This document shows positions 1 through 7,053 of a DNA stretch of 25,201 nucleotides, one piece after another (the stretch's first letter is position 1; each line of letters begins with the position of its first letter). A program made the translations under genes and the position numbers. The notes below the pieces were generated by a model. The model was given only the letters and a program-made list of their open reading frames with translations, did no database searches and had not been told where the DNA came from. This DNA comes from Streptomyces sp. NRRL S-1022 (GTDB lineage Bacteria; Actinomycetota; Actinomycetes; Streptomycetales; Streptomycetaceae): NCBI RefSeq assembly GCF_000720135.1, contig NZ_JOIU01000048.1:1-25201 (forward strand). Direction: 5' to 3'.

Positions 1-109
1 CGCCCAGCACGACCAGGCCAGGTGCTGAGGCCGAACTGAGTTCAGCGCCCTGCGAACGACTGCCGGACCGATCCATCTCATTGTGTTAGCCGCTGTTAGG
101 CGCGTGCGG

Positions 110-874
110 TCAGCTCAGCCGGGCATCGGCGTACACGGTCATCGCATCGCGCTGGTAGACGGCGAGACCTTCGGCGATCTTGTCGAAGTTTGCCCGCATC
201 TGCGGGTCGTCGACATAGGTCTGGCCCACTCCCTTGTACGCGGCCGCGTTCGGGGTCCAGAACCGGCAGATCTGCTGGTAGTTGGCGTCCACCTCGGCCT
301 GTACCGCGGGGTCGGAGACCGGCGTGCCGGCCACCATGAACTCCGCCATACGGATCATCTGCGCCGTCACCTCACGTTGCCAGCGCTCCGTGTCCTCGGA
401 GGTCATCGCCTCGACGGCCTGCCGGGACTGCTCCCACGCCTGCGGCCACCGCTCCCGTACCTCGGCCTCGGCCTCGGAGGGGGCCTGGAACCCCTCGAAC
501 AGGTTCTCCGGCTTGTTGATCTCGGTCATCTTCCCGTTGTCCCTACCTTCTTCCAGTTCGGCGATGGTGCGGCCGACCGTACGGGCCAACGTCTCCAGCC
601 TGTCCCGTTCCGCGAGCAGCCGTTGGTGGTGCTCACGGAGCACGGCCACCTGGTCGAGCTGGCTGTCCAGGACCGCCTGGATCTCGCGCAGCCCCAGGTC
701 CAGCTCCCGCATCAGCAGGATCTGCTGCAACCGCAGCAGATCGGCCTCCTCGTAGTAGCGGTGCCCGTTGCTCCCGATCCATGCGGGCGGCAGCAGGCCG
801 ATCTCGTCGTAGTGCCGCAGCGTCCGCGATGTCACCTTGGACATCCGCGCCACCTCCGCGATCGACCAGGCCAT
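110..874 (-). CDS. TipA-like MerR-family regulator with TipAS drug-binding domain
   Basis: 254-aa protein. Residues 1-70 form a MerR-type winged HTH (TSRTLRHYDEIGLLPP, then GHRYYEEADLLRLQQI). Residues about 75-110 form the linking helix, and 116-254 match a TipAS antibiotic-recognition domain (ERWPQAWEQS, then LAVYQRDAMTVYAD near the end). Length and layout match TipAL of Streptomyces lividans, which binds thiopeptides covalently and activates its own promoter. The start is the ATG at 874, preceded by GAGGGAGG; an in-frame ATG 14 codons upstream would add a non-homologous leader. Residue 116 is an internal Met at the exact head of the TipAS domain, so a short TipAS-only product is possible. 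The gene is alone, with a MerR-like promoter directly upstream. The ligand is inferred from family, not shown. Confidence 0.9.
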   Translation of the reverse strand: MAWSIAEVARMSKVTSRTLRHYDEIGLLPPAWIGSNGHRYYEEADLLRLQQILLMRELDLGLREIQAVLDSQLDQVAVLREHHQRLLAERDRLETLARTVGRTIAELEEGRDNGKMTEINKPENLFEGFQAPSEAEAEVRERWPQAWEQSRQAVEAMTSEDTERWQREVTAQMIRMAEFMVAGTPVSDPAVQAEVDANYQQICRFWTPNAAAYKGVGQTYVDDPQMRANFDKIAEGLAVYQRDAMTVYADARLS

Positions 875-919
875 GCCGGTGCCTCCCTCGCCGGGCCGGT
901 CTCTCCGGCCACACACATG

Positions 920-950
920 ACCGTAGAAGTTGCCGCAACGGAAAGCGCAA
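920..950 (-). promoter_or_regulatory. Candidate MerR-type promoter/operator for the TipA-like gene
   Basis: Read leftward, TTGCGC (950-945) and TACGGT (925-920) are separated by 19 bp. An over-long spacer of this size is characteristic of promoters activated by MerR-family proteins. The spacer holds the dyad GTTG-CCG-CAAC (929-939), where such a regulator would bind. Predicted transcription would start about 40 nt before the ATG at 874. The hexamers are only partial matches to the -35 and -10 consensus, as expected for an activator-dependent promoter. Autoregulation is inferred from TipAL. Confidence 0.45.
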
Positions 951-976
951 GCCCGAAACCCTGTTGGACAGACACC

Positions 977-1002
977 AGGGCCTGACCCGTCGGACAGGCC
1001 CT
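977..1002. repeat. Perfect 8-bp inverted repeat (hairpin)
   Basis: AGGGCCTG (977-984) and CAGGCCCT (995-1002) form a perfect 8-bp stem with a 10-nt loop. It has no T-run on either side. It lies in the gene-poor gap beside a transposase remnant and could be a factor-assisted terminator or a piece of a mobile-element end. Confidence 0.5.
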
Positions 1003-1151
1003 AAGGTGCTGTCCCGGGTGCGCGAGGGGCCCGCGCCAAGCGCGGTGCGGGGCAGATGCTATGGCACCACAGAGCCCCTGAACGGCATTCCACTCGACCA
1101 AGCGTCCGTTCCCTCTCGCCGGCTGCTTGCCGGATCCACTGACGGGTCGGG

Positions 1152-1217
1152 GTGATCGGGCACGCTGGTGCACGTCTGCTGGCGGACCTCGCCGAAGCGA
1201 TCGGGCTGACGGGCGAG
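1152..1217 (+). mobile_element. Fragment of IS1380-like transposase N-terminus
   Basis: One frame reads VIGHAGARLLADLAEAIGL then TGE. This resembles the early segment of actinobacterial IS1380-family transposases, which typically carry a G/SHAG..LL.D.A...GLT pattern. Homology stops on both sides: the upstream frame is interrupted and the downstream part does not continue the family pattern. It is about 22 codons of a protein of roughly 450, so it is non-functional. The match is from memory of the family and is short, hence modest confidence. Confidence 0.4.
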
Positions 1218-1346
1218 ATGTGCGGATGCCCGTGGCGTGGGCCACGGCTTCGGTACTCGTGGCGCCGGTTCATCGCGTCTTCCAGAAAGTAGGCCAGATC
1301 GTGCATTGGCGAGGGCCTAAAACGAGGGCGGGGCCGCAGGGCCCAT

Positions 1347-1514
1347 TCATCCGACGCGGGAAGAACTCGGGGGGACTTGCGCCGATCGTGTGACCTGGAC
1401 CTCTCGGGCGAGGTTCTCCTGGCTCAGAGCGCCGTCGGTGTGCAGGGGCTCGCCGGCCAGAAGCCGGGCCATGGCCTCGCGGAGCTTGGCGGCACTCGTG
1501 GCGGAGACCGGCAT
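1347..1514 (-). pseudogene. Truncated small DNA-binding protein (winged-helix remnant)
   Basis: The reading frame starts at ATG 1514, preceded by AGGAG at good spacing, and encodes about 55 aa. The segment LREAMARLLAGEPLHTDG followed by LSQENLAREVQVTRS resembles the N-terminus of small Streptomyces HTH proteins (pattern ..RL..G.P..TDGRLT..NL.REAGVSR). After VTRS, where the recognition helix should continue, it runs into unrelated residues and a stop. The gene therefore looks cut at about 1395, next to the debris-filled gap. It lies 30 bp downstream of the phosphatase gene on the same strand and may once have been co-transcribed with it. Confidence 0.45.
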
Positions 1515-1543
1515 CACGGGGTGACTCCTGCGTGCTGAAGAGC

Positions 1544-2737
1544 TCATCGCTGCGGGTCGGGTCTGGTTTCGGCCGGCTGACTGCGATTGCTGTGCCAGTC
1601 CAGTATCAGGACCGTGGCGTCGTCCTTGAGGTTGCCGTGGCAGGCGTCCAGCACCGCGGCGGTCAGGGTCCGGACGGCTTCTCGCGGGTGCAGCGCGCGG
1701 GTGTCGTGAACGACCGAGGCCAGGTCGACGGCCGCGGCACCGCGCTCCTGCATTCCGTCGGTGAGCAGGACCAGGCGGTCCCCGGGACGCAAGTGCAGTT
1801 CCTGTAGGCGGTAGGGGGCGGGTGCCGCCACACCGAAGGGCAGGTTGACGGCGAGTTCCACCTCTTCGACGGCGTTCTCACGCAGCAGCAGGGGCCGGGG
1901 GTGGCCGGCGTTGACCAGTTCGCACAGGCCCGTTTCGAGGTCGACGCACAGCAGCAGTCCGGTGGCCAGGCCGCGGCTGTGGCTCAGCAGAGTCTCGTGG
2001 GCGTGGCGGGCCTGCTTGAGGGCGTCACAGCCGCTGCGACGTGCCCGCCGCAGTGCGCCGACCAGCAGGGTGGCCAGCAGCGCGGAGTTCGTGTCGTGGC
2101 CCATGGCGTCGGTGATCGACAGGTGCAGGGTGTCGCGGTCTAGCGTGTAGTCGTAGGTGTCGCCACCGATGTCGTCGGCCGGGACCAGTCCGGCGGCCAG
2201 AGTGAACTGGGCCGCCTCGCAGCAGGGGGCCGAGGGCAGGAGCTGGTGCTGGATCTCCGCGGCCAGGCTGGTCTCGGTGGTGCGCCGGCCCTGGTGGTAC
2301 AGGTCGGTGAAGCGCCCGTCCGTGACGATGATGTAGGCAAGCGCGTGGGCCGCGTCGCGGACCTGTCGCAGCACGGTGTCGTCGGCGCACTGCAGGGTCA
2401 CCTCCAGGAGGCCGATGCAGTCGCCGCGGTTGGTGACCGGCGTGATGACACGCCGTCCGCCCTGGCCGTCCGGCTCTACATGCTGGCGCTGGCTCTGCAG
2501 AACGCTGTCGTAGACGCTGCCCTGCAGGTCGATCGGCTCGCCAGGGTCGGCGGGCTCATCGCCGGCCGCGGCGAGGCGTACCAGCCGCTGGCCGATGAGG
2601 TCGACGAACAGGAAGGACACGGCCTCGGCACCGAACCGCTTCTGCAGGTCGTGTGCCACCACGTCGACGGACTCACCGGGCGGGGCCGCCTCCGCAGCGG
2701 CCAGCAACTCGCCCAGTTCCAGGTCTCCACCCTTCAC
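1544..2737 (-). CDS. GAF-SpoIIE PP2C-family serine/threonine phosphatase (RsbU-like)
   Basis: 397-aa soluble protein. Residues about 20-140 look like a GAF sensor (VAHDLQKRFGAEAVSFLFVD). Residues about 150-385 are a SpoIIE-type PP2C domain. Metal-binding motifs are present: DDIGGD (188-193), DAMGHD (210-215), TDGMQER (326-332) and KDDATVL (371-377). Such phosphatases dephosphorylate STAS anti-anti-sigma factors and so release sigma factors in partner switching. The start is GTG 2737 with AGGAGG 6 nt upstream; longer in-frame starts lack this signal. A STAS protein and an RsbW-like kinase lie within 1.5 kb, so all three plausibly act in one circuit. That link is inferred from proximity. Confidence 0.9.
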   Translation of the reverse strand: MKGGDLELGELLAAAEAAPPGESVDVVAHDLQKRFGAEAVSFLFVDLIGQRLVRLAAAGDEPADPGEPIDLQGSVYDSVLQSQRQHVEPDGQGGRRVITPVTNRGDCIGLLEVTLQCADDTVLRQVRDAAHALAYIIVTDGRFTDLYHQGRRTTETSLAAEIQHQLLPSAPCCEAAQFTLAAGLVPADDIGGDTYDYTLDRDTLHLSITDAMGHDTNSALLATLLVGALRRARRSGCDALKQARHAHETLLSHSRGLATGLLLCVDLETGLCELVNAGHPRPLLLRENAVEEVELAVNLPFGVAAPAPYRLQELHLRPGDRLVLLTDGMQERGAAAVDLASVVHDTRALHPREAVRTLTAAVLDACHGNLKDDATVLILDWHSNRSQPAETRPDPQR

Positions 2738-3007
2738 AGCAACCTCCTGTCGGTTGCCGCACCTTCTTCCCCGAGCCTGCGCAACCTCACATATTCTGCC
2801 CATTTTGCCTGGTCAGGGCGCATTCCAGATCGGTGCGAGCCGTCCCGCCTCCGTCAGGCGGCGTTCGTGGGCGATCGTGCGTGCGGGCCACCCGTGGCTC
2901 ACCCGCCGGTTGCCGTCGTCCGGGGTTTACCGCGTCCGCCCACCGTCCGGACAGGCGCCTCTGCAGGCCGGTGGCATGATCGTGCTTCTCGTGGGCAGGC
3001 GACCGGC

Positions 3008-3349
3008 GTGTCATGCGCCCCGGCTGAACTTGTGTCCCAGGTGAGCTCTTGCCTGGTCCAGGCCGGCTTTCAGCTGCAGGGCGACGCGGACAGTGGGATT
3101 CCGGGGCTGCGGGTGACCGAGGTGTCTGCGGGCGCGCTGGTCAGTTGGCCGGCCTCGGACGGGTTCACCGCGCTGGCCCGTGACCAGGCAGGCCGTGCAG
3201 CAAGCAACGACAGCATGAGAGTGATCGTGCAGACCGCAGTAGCAGGGCTGCTGATCCAGCTCGGACACACCGTCACCGAAACGCATGATGGCTGTGGCTT
3301 GGTGGTGCTCGCCGAAGCGGTCCTGCCACGGGGCGGCAAGGGCAGCTAG
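3008..3349 (+). CDS. Small conserved protein of unknown function
   Basis: About 113 aa from GTG 3008, which has GGCAGG about 9 nt upstream; GTG 3032 and GTG 3041 are alternatives in the same frame. The frame is open far upstream, but only this last part has non-biased, protein-like composition (GDADSGIPGLRVTEV, GALVSWPASDGFTAL, SMRVIVQTAVAGLLIQLGH). It resembles small uncharacterised Streptomyces proteins that I recall only as hypothetical. There is no signal peptide or membrane segment. The C-terminal helix and hydrophobic pattern suggest a compact soluble fold. It lies between the SpoIIE phosphatase (divergent) and the RsbW-like ATPase (convergent). A role in the same signalling is possible but not shown. 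Confidence 0.55.
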   Translation: MSCAPAELVSQVSSCLVQAGFQLQGDADSGIPGLRVTEVSAGALVSWPASDGFTALARDQAGRAASNDSMRVIVQTAVAGLLIQLGHTVTETHDGCGLVVLAEAVLPRGGKGS

Positions 3350-3554
3350 GCGCCGGCCCGCCCCACGTACTGGGCGCCGACAGTTTGCGTATGCGGGGCG
3401 AAGTCGGCGTCGCTCGCGACGCGGCTGGCCGGCGGCGCCACCCCGCACGCCGGCACCGTGCCCACCCGACCGCTCCCCGCCGAATTCACCCCTGCAGCGC
3501 CCCGCTTCGGCAGATCGTCAGGGAAGGCGGTGAGGCCGATGGGAGCGCAGGCTG

Positions 3555-4043
3555 TTACTGGGGGCGGCGTCCGGTGATGTCACCGCCGGGGTCGTCGGGT
3601 AGGGCTATGCGGGCGGTGATGCGTTTGCCGACCGGCTCCCGCTGGGCCTCGAAGCCCTGGGCGACGGCCATGACGATCTCCAGTCCGTGCTGCCCGACTC
3701 TGCCCGCATCGGCGGCCCGCGCCACTGGCAGGACGGGATCGCTGTCCCACACGACCACTTCCACGACGGCGCCAATGATGCGCAGTTCCATCAGCACGGG
3801 GCCAGGGGCGTACTTGCGGGCGTTGGTGACGAGCTCGCTGACCACAAGTTGGGTCAGGTCCATAGCGCGAGCGGACACTGGCAGGTCGTGCTCCGCCTGG
3901 ACACGGGTGAGGAAGTCCACCGCCCGGTGGCGTGCCTCAGCGATCACGTGCCCGTCACCGTCCAGGGCGACGGTGTCCTGTATCTGAGAGGTGTCCGGCA
4001 TCACGCTGCCCTCATCCTCGGGGACTGATTCAGCCGGGTCCAC
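3555..4043 (-). CDS. RsbW/SpoIIAB-like ATP-binding anti-sigma kinase
   Basis: 162-aa HATPase_c protein. The N-box SELVTNARKY is at residues 69-78, an ATP-lid-side motif VWDSDP at 98-103, and a GQHGLEIV segment at 118-124 resembles the G2 region. Family members bind sigma factors or phosphorylate STAS antagonists. The start chosen is GTG 4043, with GGGGGAA ideally placed upstream. The ATG at 4001 (148 aa) is the alternative and also has a GAGG signal. A sigma-B-like promoter motif lies about 30 nt upstream of the GTG, supporting the longer form. The STAS gene is divergent, with 169 bp between them. The sigma partner is not in this window. Confidence 0.85.
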   Translation of the reverse strand: MDPAESVPEDEGSVMPDTSQIQDTVALDGDGHVIAEARHRAVDFLTRVQAEHDLPVSARAMDLTQLVVSELVTNARKYAPGPVLMELRIIGAVVEVVVWDSDPVLPVARAADAGRVGQHGLEIVMAVAQGFEAQREPVGKRITARIALPDDPGGDITGRRPQ

Positions 4044-4071
4044 CCTTGTTCCCCCTTCACACGTCCTGCGC

Positions 4072-4096
4072 GTACCCGGCACTATGCCTCACATGC
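4072..4096 (-). promoter_or_regulatory. Candidate sigma-B-type promoter of the anti-sigma gene
   Basis: Read leftward, GCAT (4096-4093), a 15-nt spacer and GGGTAC (4077-4072) fit the Streptomyces sigma-B-family consensus GNNT-N14-16-GGGTAC/T. A transcript starting about 7 nt past GGGTAC would have a leader of roughly 20 nt containing the GGGGGAA ribosome site before GTG 4043. If real, the anti-sigma gene is controlled by a sigma-B-like factor, a common feedback design in these circuits. Confidence 0.5.
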
Positions 4097-4212
4097 CCCG
4101 TGAGAACCGCATAGCGGGCCGCACGCGTGTTCGACGTAGCATCGACGCAGGCTACCGGCGTGTTATCGCACCGGGGCCTTGAGTCCCATCAGCGAGCGCA
4201 GTCGAGGAAAAA

Positions 4213-4578
4213 GTGACAGACACTCACGGAGCAGCCCGGCCCGGCCAGCTGTCGGTCGACCGCACCACCACCGACGGCATCCGGGTGGTCACCGTGCACG
4301 GCGAGATCGACCACGCCGTCAAGGACATGCTCAGCGAGGCCCTCCTGTCCTACGACGGCGCGGCGCCCCTGCGGACCGTGGTGGACCTCAGCGGCGTGAC
4401 CTTCATGGACTCCAGCGGCATCAACGTCTTGGTCGCCGTCCACCAGGCCGCGAGTGACGATCAGGGATGGGTGCGTATCGCCGGCGCCCAGGAATCGGTG
4501 CTACGGCTCCTTGAGATCGTCGGCCTGGACGAGGTCATCGGCTGCCATCCCACCGTCGACCAGGCCCTGACCGCCTGA
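4213..4578 (+). CDS. STAS-domain anti-sigma factor antagonist (RsbV/SpoIIAA-like)
   Basis: 121-aa single STAS domain. The phosphorylation-site motif FMDSSGINVL is at residues 64-73, with candidate Ser67 and Ser68. VVTVHGEIDH (25-34) is the first strand pair. The start is GTG 4213 with GAGGAAAAA directly upstream. In the family, the unphosphorylated form binds the RsbW-type kinase and frees the sigma factor. Phosphorylation by the kinase inactivates it and a SpoIIE phosphatase resets it. All three component types are present here: kinase divergent at 3555-4043 and phosphatase at 1544-2737. The gene ends 25 bp from the oppositely oriented ANTAR reading frame. Confidence 0.9.
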   Translation: MTDTHGAARPGQLSVDRTTTDGIRVVTVHGEIDHAVKDMLSEALLSYDGAAPLRTVVDLSGVTFMDSSGINVLVAVHQAASDDQGWVRIAGAQESVLRLLEIVGLDEVIGCHPTVDQALTA

Positions 4579-4603
4579 CCCGCGCCGCGCCCGGCCACCG
4601 CTC

Positions 4604-4953
4604 CTACCCGGCTTCCGCGCCTGGGGCGTCCCGCCGGCGTGAGCGCCGCTGCACGGCCGCGTACAGCTCCTGCCCCACCGGTTCCGGCAGCGGCTGCCCC
4701 AGCGCCCAGGCGATCACCGTCTCGGCCACCGTGTGCAGCTTGGTATTGGTTTGCTGGGACACCTCACGCAGTACCTCGAACCCGACGACCGGCGCGAGCT
4801 GGTGGCTCGCGGTGAGGACACCGATGGCCTGGTCCACCGTCGCGTGGGAATCGACGGCGTGCCCCAACTGCGCGTTCTCTGCTCCAGGCGGGCGATCGCG
4901 GGGCCGTCAGGTATGCCGTCAAGCGAGGACCGCGGCACGCGAGAGGTCGTCAT
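4604..4953 (-). pseudogene. ANTAR-domain regulator interrupted by a one-base frameshift
   Basis: The upstream frame begins at ATG 4953, with GGAG 8 nt before it, and reads to IARLEQ. The downstream frame resumes with ENAQLGHAVDSHATVDQAIG and continues through a complete ANTAR domain (LREVSQQTNTKLHTVAETVI) to the stop at 4604. The two join as LEQ-E-NAQL if one G is restored in CAGAGAAC at about 4877-4881 (CAGGAGAAC). The intact product would be about 116 aa, a usual length for Streptomyces stand-alone ANTAR proteins. ANTAR domains bind paired RNA hairpins and cause antitermination. An internal start around 4867 could still give an 87-aa ANTAR-only product, but it lacks a clear ribosome site. 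Sequencing error cannot be excluded. Confidence 0.7.
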
Positions 4954-5087
4954 CACTGGTCTCCATGCAGGGGCCAAAAACTTCCTGTACGCCTGCCCTC
5001 TACCGGGACGTCAAGACACCCTCAGTACGGCAGCGAAAATGACACACGTGGGATGGGGCTCTCACGCTGACCAGCCGTTGTCGGGGG

Positions 5088-5276
5088 TGGGCCCGGTACG
5101 CCTCGGCCATCTCGGCATCGGTGACCGGCTTGTCCAGCCACCGATAGTAGGGCTGGCGGCCCAGCCCGAGCACCCGGCACGTCACCGCCACCGGCACCCG
5201 GTAAGGGAGCAGCGGCGGCGGCCAGCTCGCGGACGAGCGGGTACATCATTTTGCCGGCAGGTTCGCCGTGGAAAGC
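5088..5276 (-). mobile_element. IS3-family transposase remnant (end of orfA, start of orfB)
   Basis: Reading leftward, one frame ends LSTANLPAK-stop, like the C-terminus of IS3 OrfA proteins (LSQANLPGK). Overlapping that stop, an ATG at 5250 begins MMYPLVRELAA, the usual OrfB N-terminus. After a frame change near 5200, OrfB continues as PVAVTCRVLGLGRQPYYRWL and then VTDAEMAEAYRA. Homology stops at about 5090, before the DDE catalytic core. Roughly 60 codons out of about 400 remain and they are frameshifted, so the fragment is inactive. Its right edge coincides with the beginning of recognisable coding in the rightward hypothetical gene. Confidence 0.7.
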
Positions 5277-5993
5277 CAGGTCAGGTGGCACCGAACCCTG
5301 CAGCAGTCCCGGCTGAAGTCCGGGCTGACGCGATGGCTCGACAGCTTGGACCCCGACCAGGTCATCGCCGACCATGAGCGCAAGGTGCCGCTTCCCAGTC
5401 ACACTTGGCATGAGGCTGGCTGGTGCCTCACGTTTCAAGCGATCCCCCGCAGCCCAGGCAAGCGTGGCAATCCATCCAGCAGGACAATCGGCGTCTACCC
5501 CTCGGCATGGGCGGTCGAGGACGGATCGGAGCGAGTGCTTCCCGCCGTCACACACAAGGGCGGGAAGTATGGTGACCTGGAGCTGCCATTCATAGTGGCG
5601 CTAGGCCATGCAGCCGACTTCCCCGAAGATGAGGACATCGAGAGAGCGCTGTACGGGAGCACGGTCGAGTACGCCTACGACAGCGGATCGACCTTGAGCC
5701 GCAAGCCCGATGGCTACTGGACTGCCACCTACGACCATGCCCACAGCCGTGTCAGCGGCGTGCTCGTCGTGAACAACCCAGCACCCTGGACCTGGACGAA
5801 AAACACTCCCGTTCTCTGGCAAAGCCCGGATCCTGCCTCGCTTCCTGCCCCCATCTTTCCTACCTGGGCAACGACGCAACTGGCTGGGATCCAGGTCGAG
5901 CGCCAGCTCGCGATTCGCTCCGTCCCCACCGCACTCGGTCTGCCGGAACGCTGGCCGACCGGCGACGCCTTCCCCCGGAGTGACCCGAGATGA
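5268..5993 (+). CDS. N-terminally truncated conserved hypothetical protein
   Basis: Up to 241 aa from a GTG at about 5268, without a good ribosome site. Composition is strongly protein-like, including GDLELPFIVALGHAADFPE, then LYGSTVEYAYDS, KPDGYWTA, VSGVLVVNNPAPWTWTK and LGLPERWP. This pattern (FI.AL, LFG, KPDGYW, RVSAVL....APW, LP.GWP) recalls the C-terminal half of uncharacterised actinobacterial proteins. An aromatic-rich mid-segment and Pro-rich end are visible, with no catalytic motif I can name. The N-terminus abuts the IS3 remnant, so the gene is probably a 5'-deleted remainder with no promoter of its own. The stop overlaps the ATG of a 76-aa ORF (ATGA at 5990-5993). Confidence 0.55.
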   Translation: MESQVRWHRTLQQSRLKSGLTRWLDSLDPDQVIADHERKVPLPSHTWHEAGWCLTFQAIPRSPGKRGNPSSRTIGVYPSAWAVEDGSERVLPAVTHKGGKYGDLELPFIVALGHAADFPEDEDIERALYGSTVEYAYDSGSTLSRKPDGYWTATYDHAHSRVSGVLVVNNPAPWTWTKNTPVLWQSPDPASLPAPIFPTWATTQLAGIQVERQLAIRSVPTALGLPERWPTGDAFPRSDPR

Positions 5994-6639
5994 CGGCAGC
6001 GGCACCGTCCGTCTCGACAGCGGCACCCGGTGAGATCACCTCATACACACGGCAGCGTTCGTTGAGGGCCTCTGCGTGGACCGGGGAGGCCGCTCGACCG
6101 GGTTGCGGGAGCATCCGTCGTGCACCGGGTGGACGCCCTGATCGGCCGGCCGACGCCGTGCCGCATCCGAACGAAGTGGCCTACGGCGCGGGCCGAAGGC
6201 TGGGAGACGGATGTGGCTAGCCTGAAAACGCGCGACCGAGGCGCCGCGGCGCCTCGCCCTGGCGGTTCGTTGCCGCCGGATCGGAGACGGCGACGACTTC
6301 CGCGCGGCCATCATCCCCCTCGATGGGACCGCCCAAGCCCTTCCAGGGTTTCGACGTCTTCGAGCTGCAACATTGCCTTCCTCACCCCCTACTGAAGGTA
6401 TGCGCGGCCGCACAGACGACGGTTCGCCGACCCGCTGAGTTCGCCCTCGTCGCAGTCCCACGACCGGTGGTCCTCGGCCCTTCCCGCTGAGCCGGCTGAC
6501 AACGGCAACGTCTCGCACTTCCGGCGCGAACGTACCGTTCCGCGAAGAAAGGAGCGTTCACATTTCGCTCAAACTCCCCCGAGCTGTCATCAGCGCGCCT
6601 ATCCTGCTGTCCCACCAAGGCATCACCATCGGGGGGATC
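5994..6639. other. 646-bp stretch without a confident gene
   Basis: The only coupling signal is an ATG at 5990, overlapping the preceding stop, that opens a 76-aa Arg/Pro/Ala-rich frame ending at 6220. It has no recognisable domain. Around 6295-6490 protein-like fragments appear in two different frames (DDFRAAIIPLDGTAQALPGF, then FDVFELQHCLPHPLLKV). They could be the shattered remains of one gene, but I cannot name it. There is no RNA gene, promoter or repeat that I can support. Confidence 0.5.
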
Positions 6640-7043
6640 GTGCCCGACACGTTCAGGCCCAAGCCCGCGCTCAAGCGCTGTGCGGTATGCCGCCTGCCGG
6701 TGGCCAGGAAGAAGCTCGTCTTCGCCGCGGACGGACAGCCGGTGCACCGCGCCTGCCAGTCGGCCACGGACCGCTCGCCGACCCGTTCGGCGGCTCCGCC
6801 CGGTCTCACCCGGGCGCCGAAAGACATCAGCCGCGCCGAACTCCTCAAAAAGATCGAAGCTTTGCGGAAGCGCGACGCGAAAATGAAGCCGGGGGCGCGA
6901 AGGTGCAGCCCGCCGACCGCCCCCAGCAGCCGACAGCGCCACACCGCGGCAAGCGGCCGGTCCCCCTGCCCCAGCCGTTCTACGGTGTGGAGATGAAGTT
7001 CATCAACGGTCGGTGGGTGCAGATGCACCCTGACTCCGAATAG
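6640..7043 (+). pseudogene. Small CxxC protein with a frameshift in a G-run
   Basis: The start is GTG 6640 with GGGGGG 3 nt upstream. The N-terminal part has a CAVC knuckle (residues 14-17) followed by LVFAADGQPVHRACQ, suggesting a small zinc-ribbon-like fold, and then a charged helix ISRAELLKKIEALRKRDAK. After MKP the first frame becomes low-complexity. The adjacent frame continues sensibly (RPVPLPQPFYGVEMKFINGR, then WVQMHPDSE) to a stop at 7043. Adding one G to the run of five at about 6891-6895 joins the frames into one protein of about 134 aa. It is either an inactivating deletion, a sequencing error in a homopolymer, or slippage. The function is unknown; a nucleic-acid-associated role is only a guess from the CxxC and the helix. 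Confidence 0.5.
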
Positions 7044-7053
7044 TGGCTGCTCG

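Larger units (their letters stand above)
875..1346. other. Gene-poor gap with insertion-sequence debris
   Basis: No intact gene is supported here. The gap holds the MerR-type promoter (920-950), a hairpin (977-1002) and a 22-codon stretch resembling an IS1380 transposase (1152-1217). Open frames on both strands across the rest look like high-GC chance frames with no recognisable domains. Confidence 0.6.

Noticed and set aside
1..109. Gene or terminator at the left edge
   Set aside because: No supported frame. The palindrome GAACTGAGTTC (33-43) has a one-base loop and is not a credible terminator.
2246..3007. Rightward open frame continuing upstream of the small unknown gene
   Set aside because: Antisense to the SpoIIE phosphatase. 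Only the part after about 3008 looks protein-like.
4978..5050. End of an IS21-like element (TGTCATTTTCGCTGCCG on the minus strand)
   Set aside because: It looks like a possible element terminus, but without a partner end, target duplication or transposase it cannot be supported.
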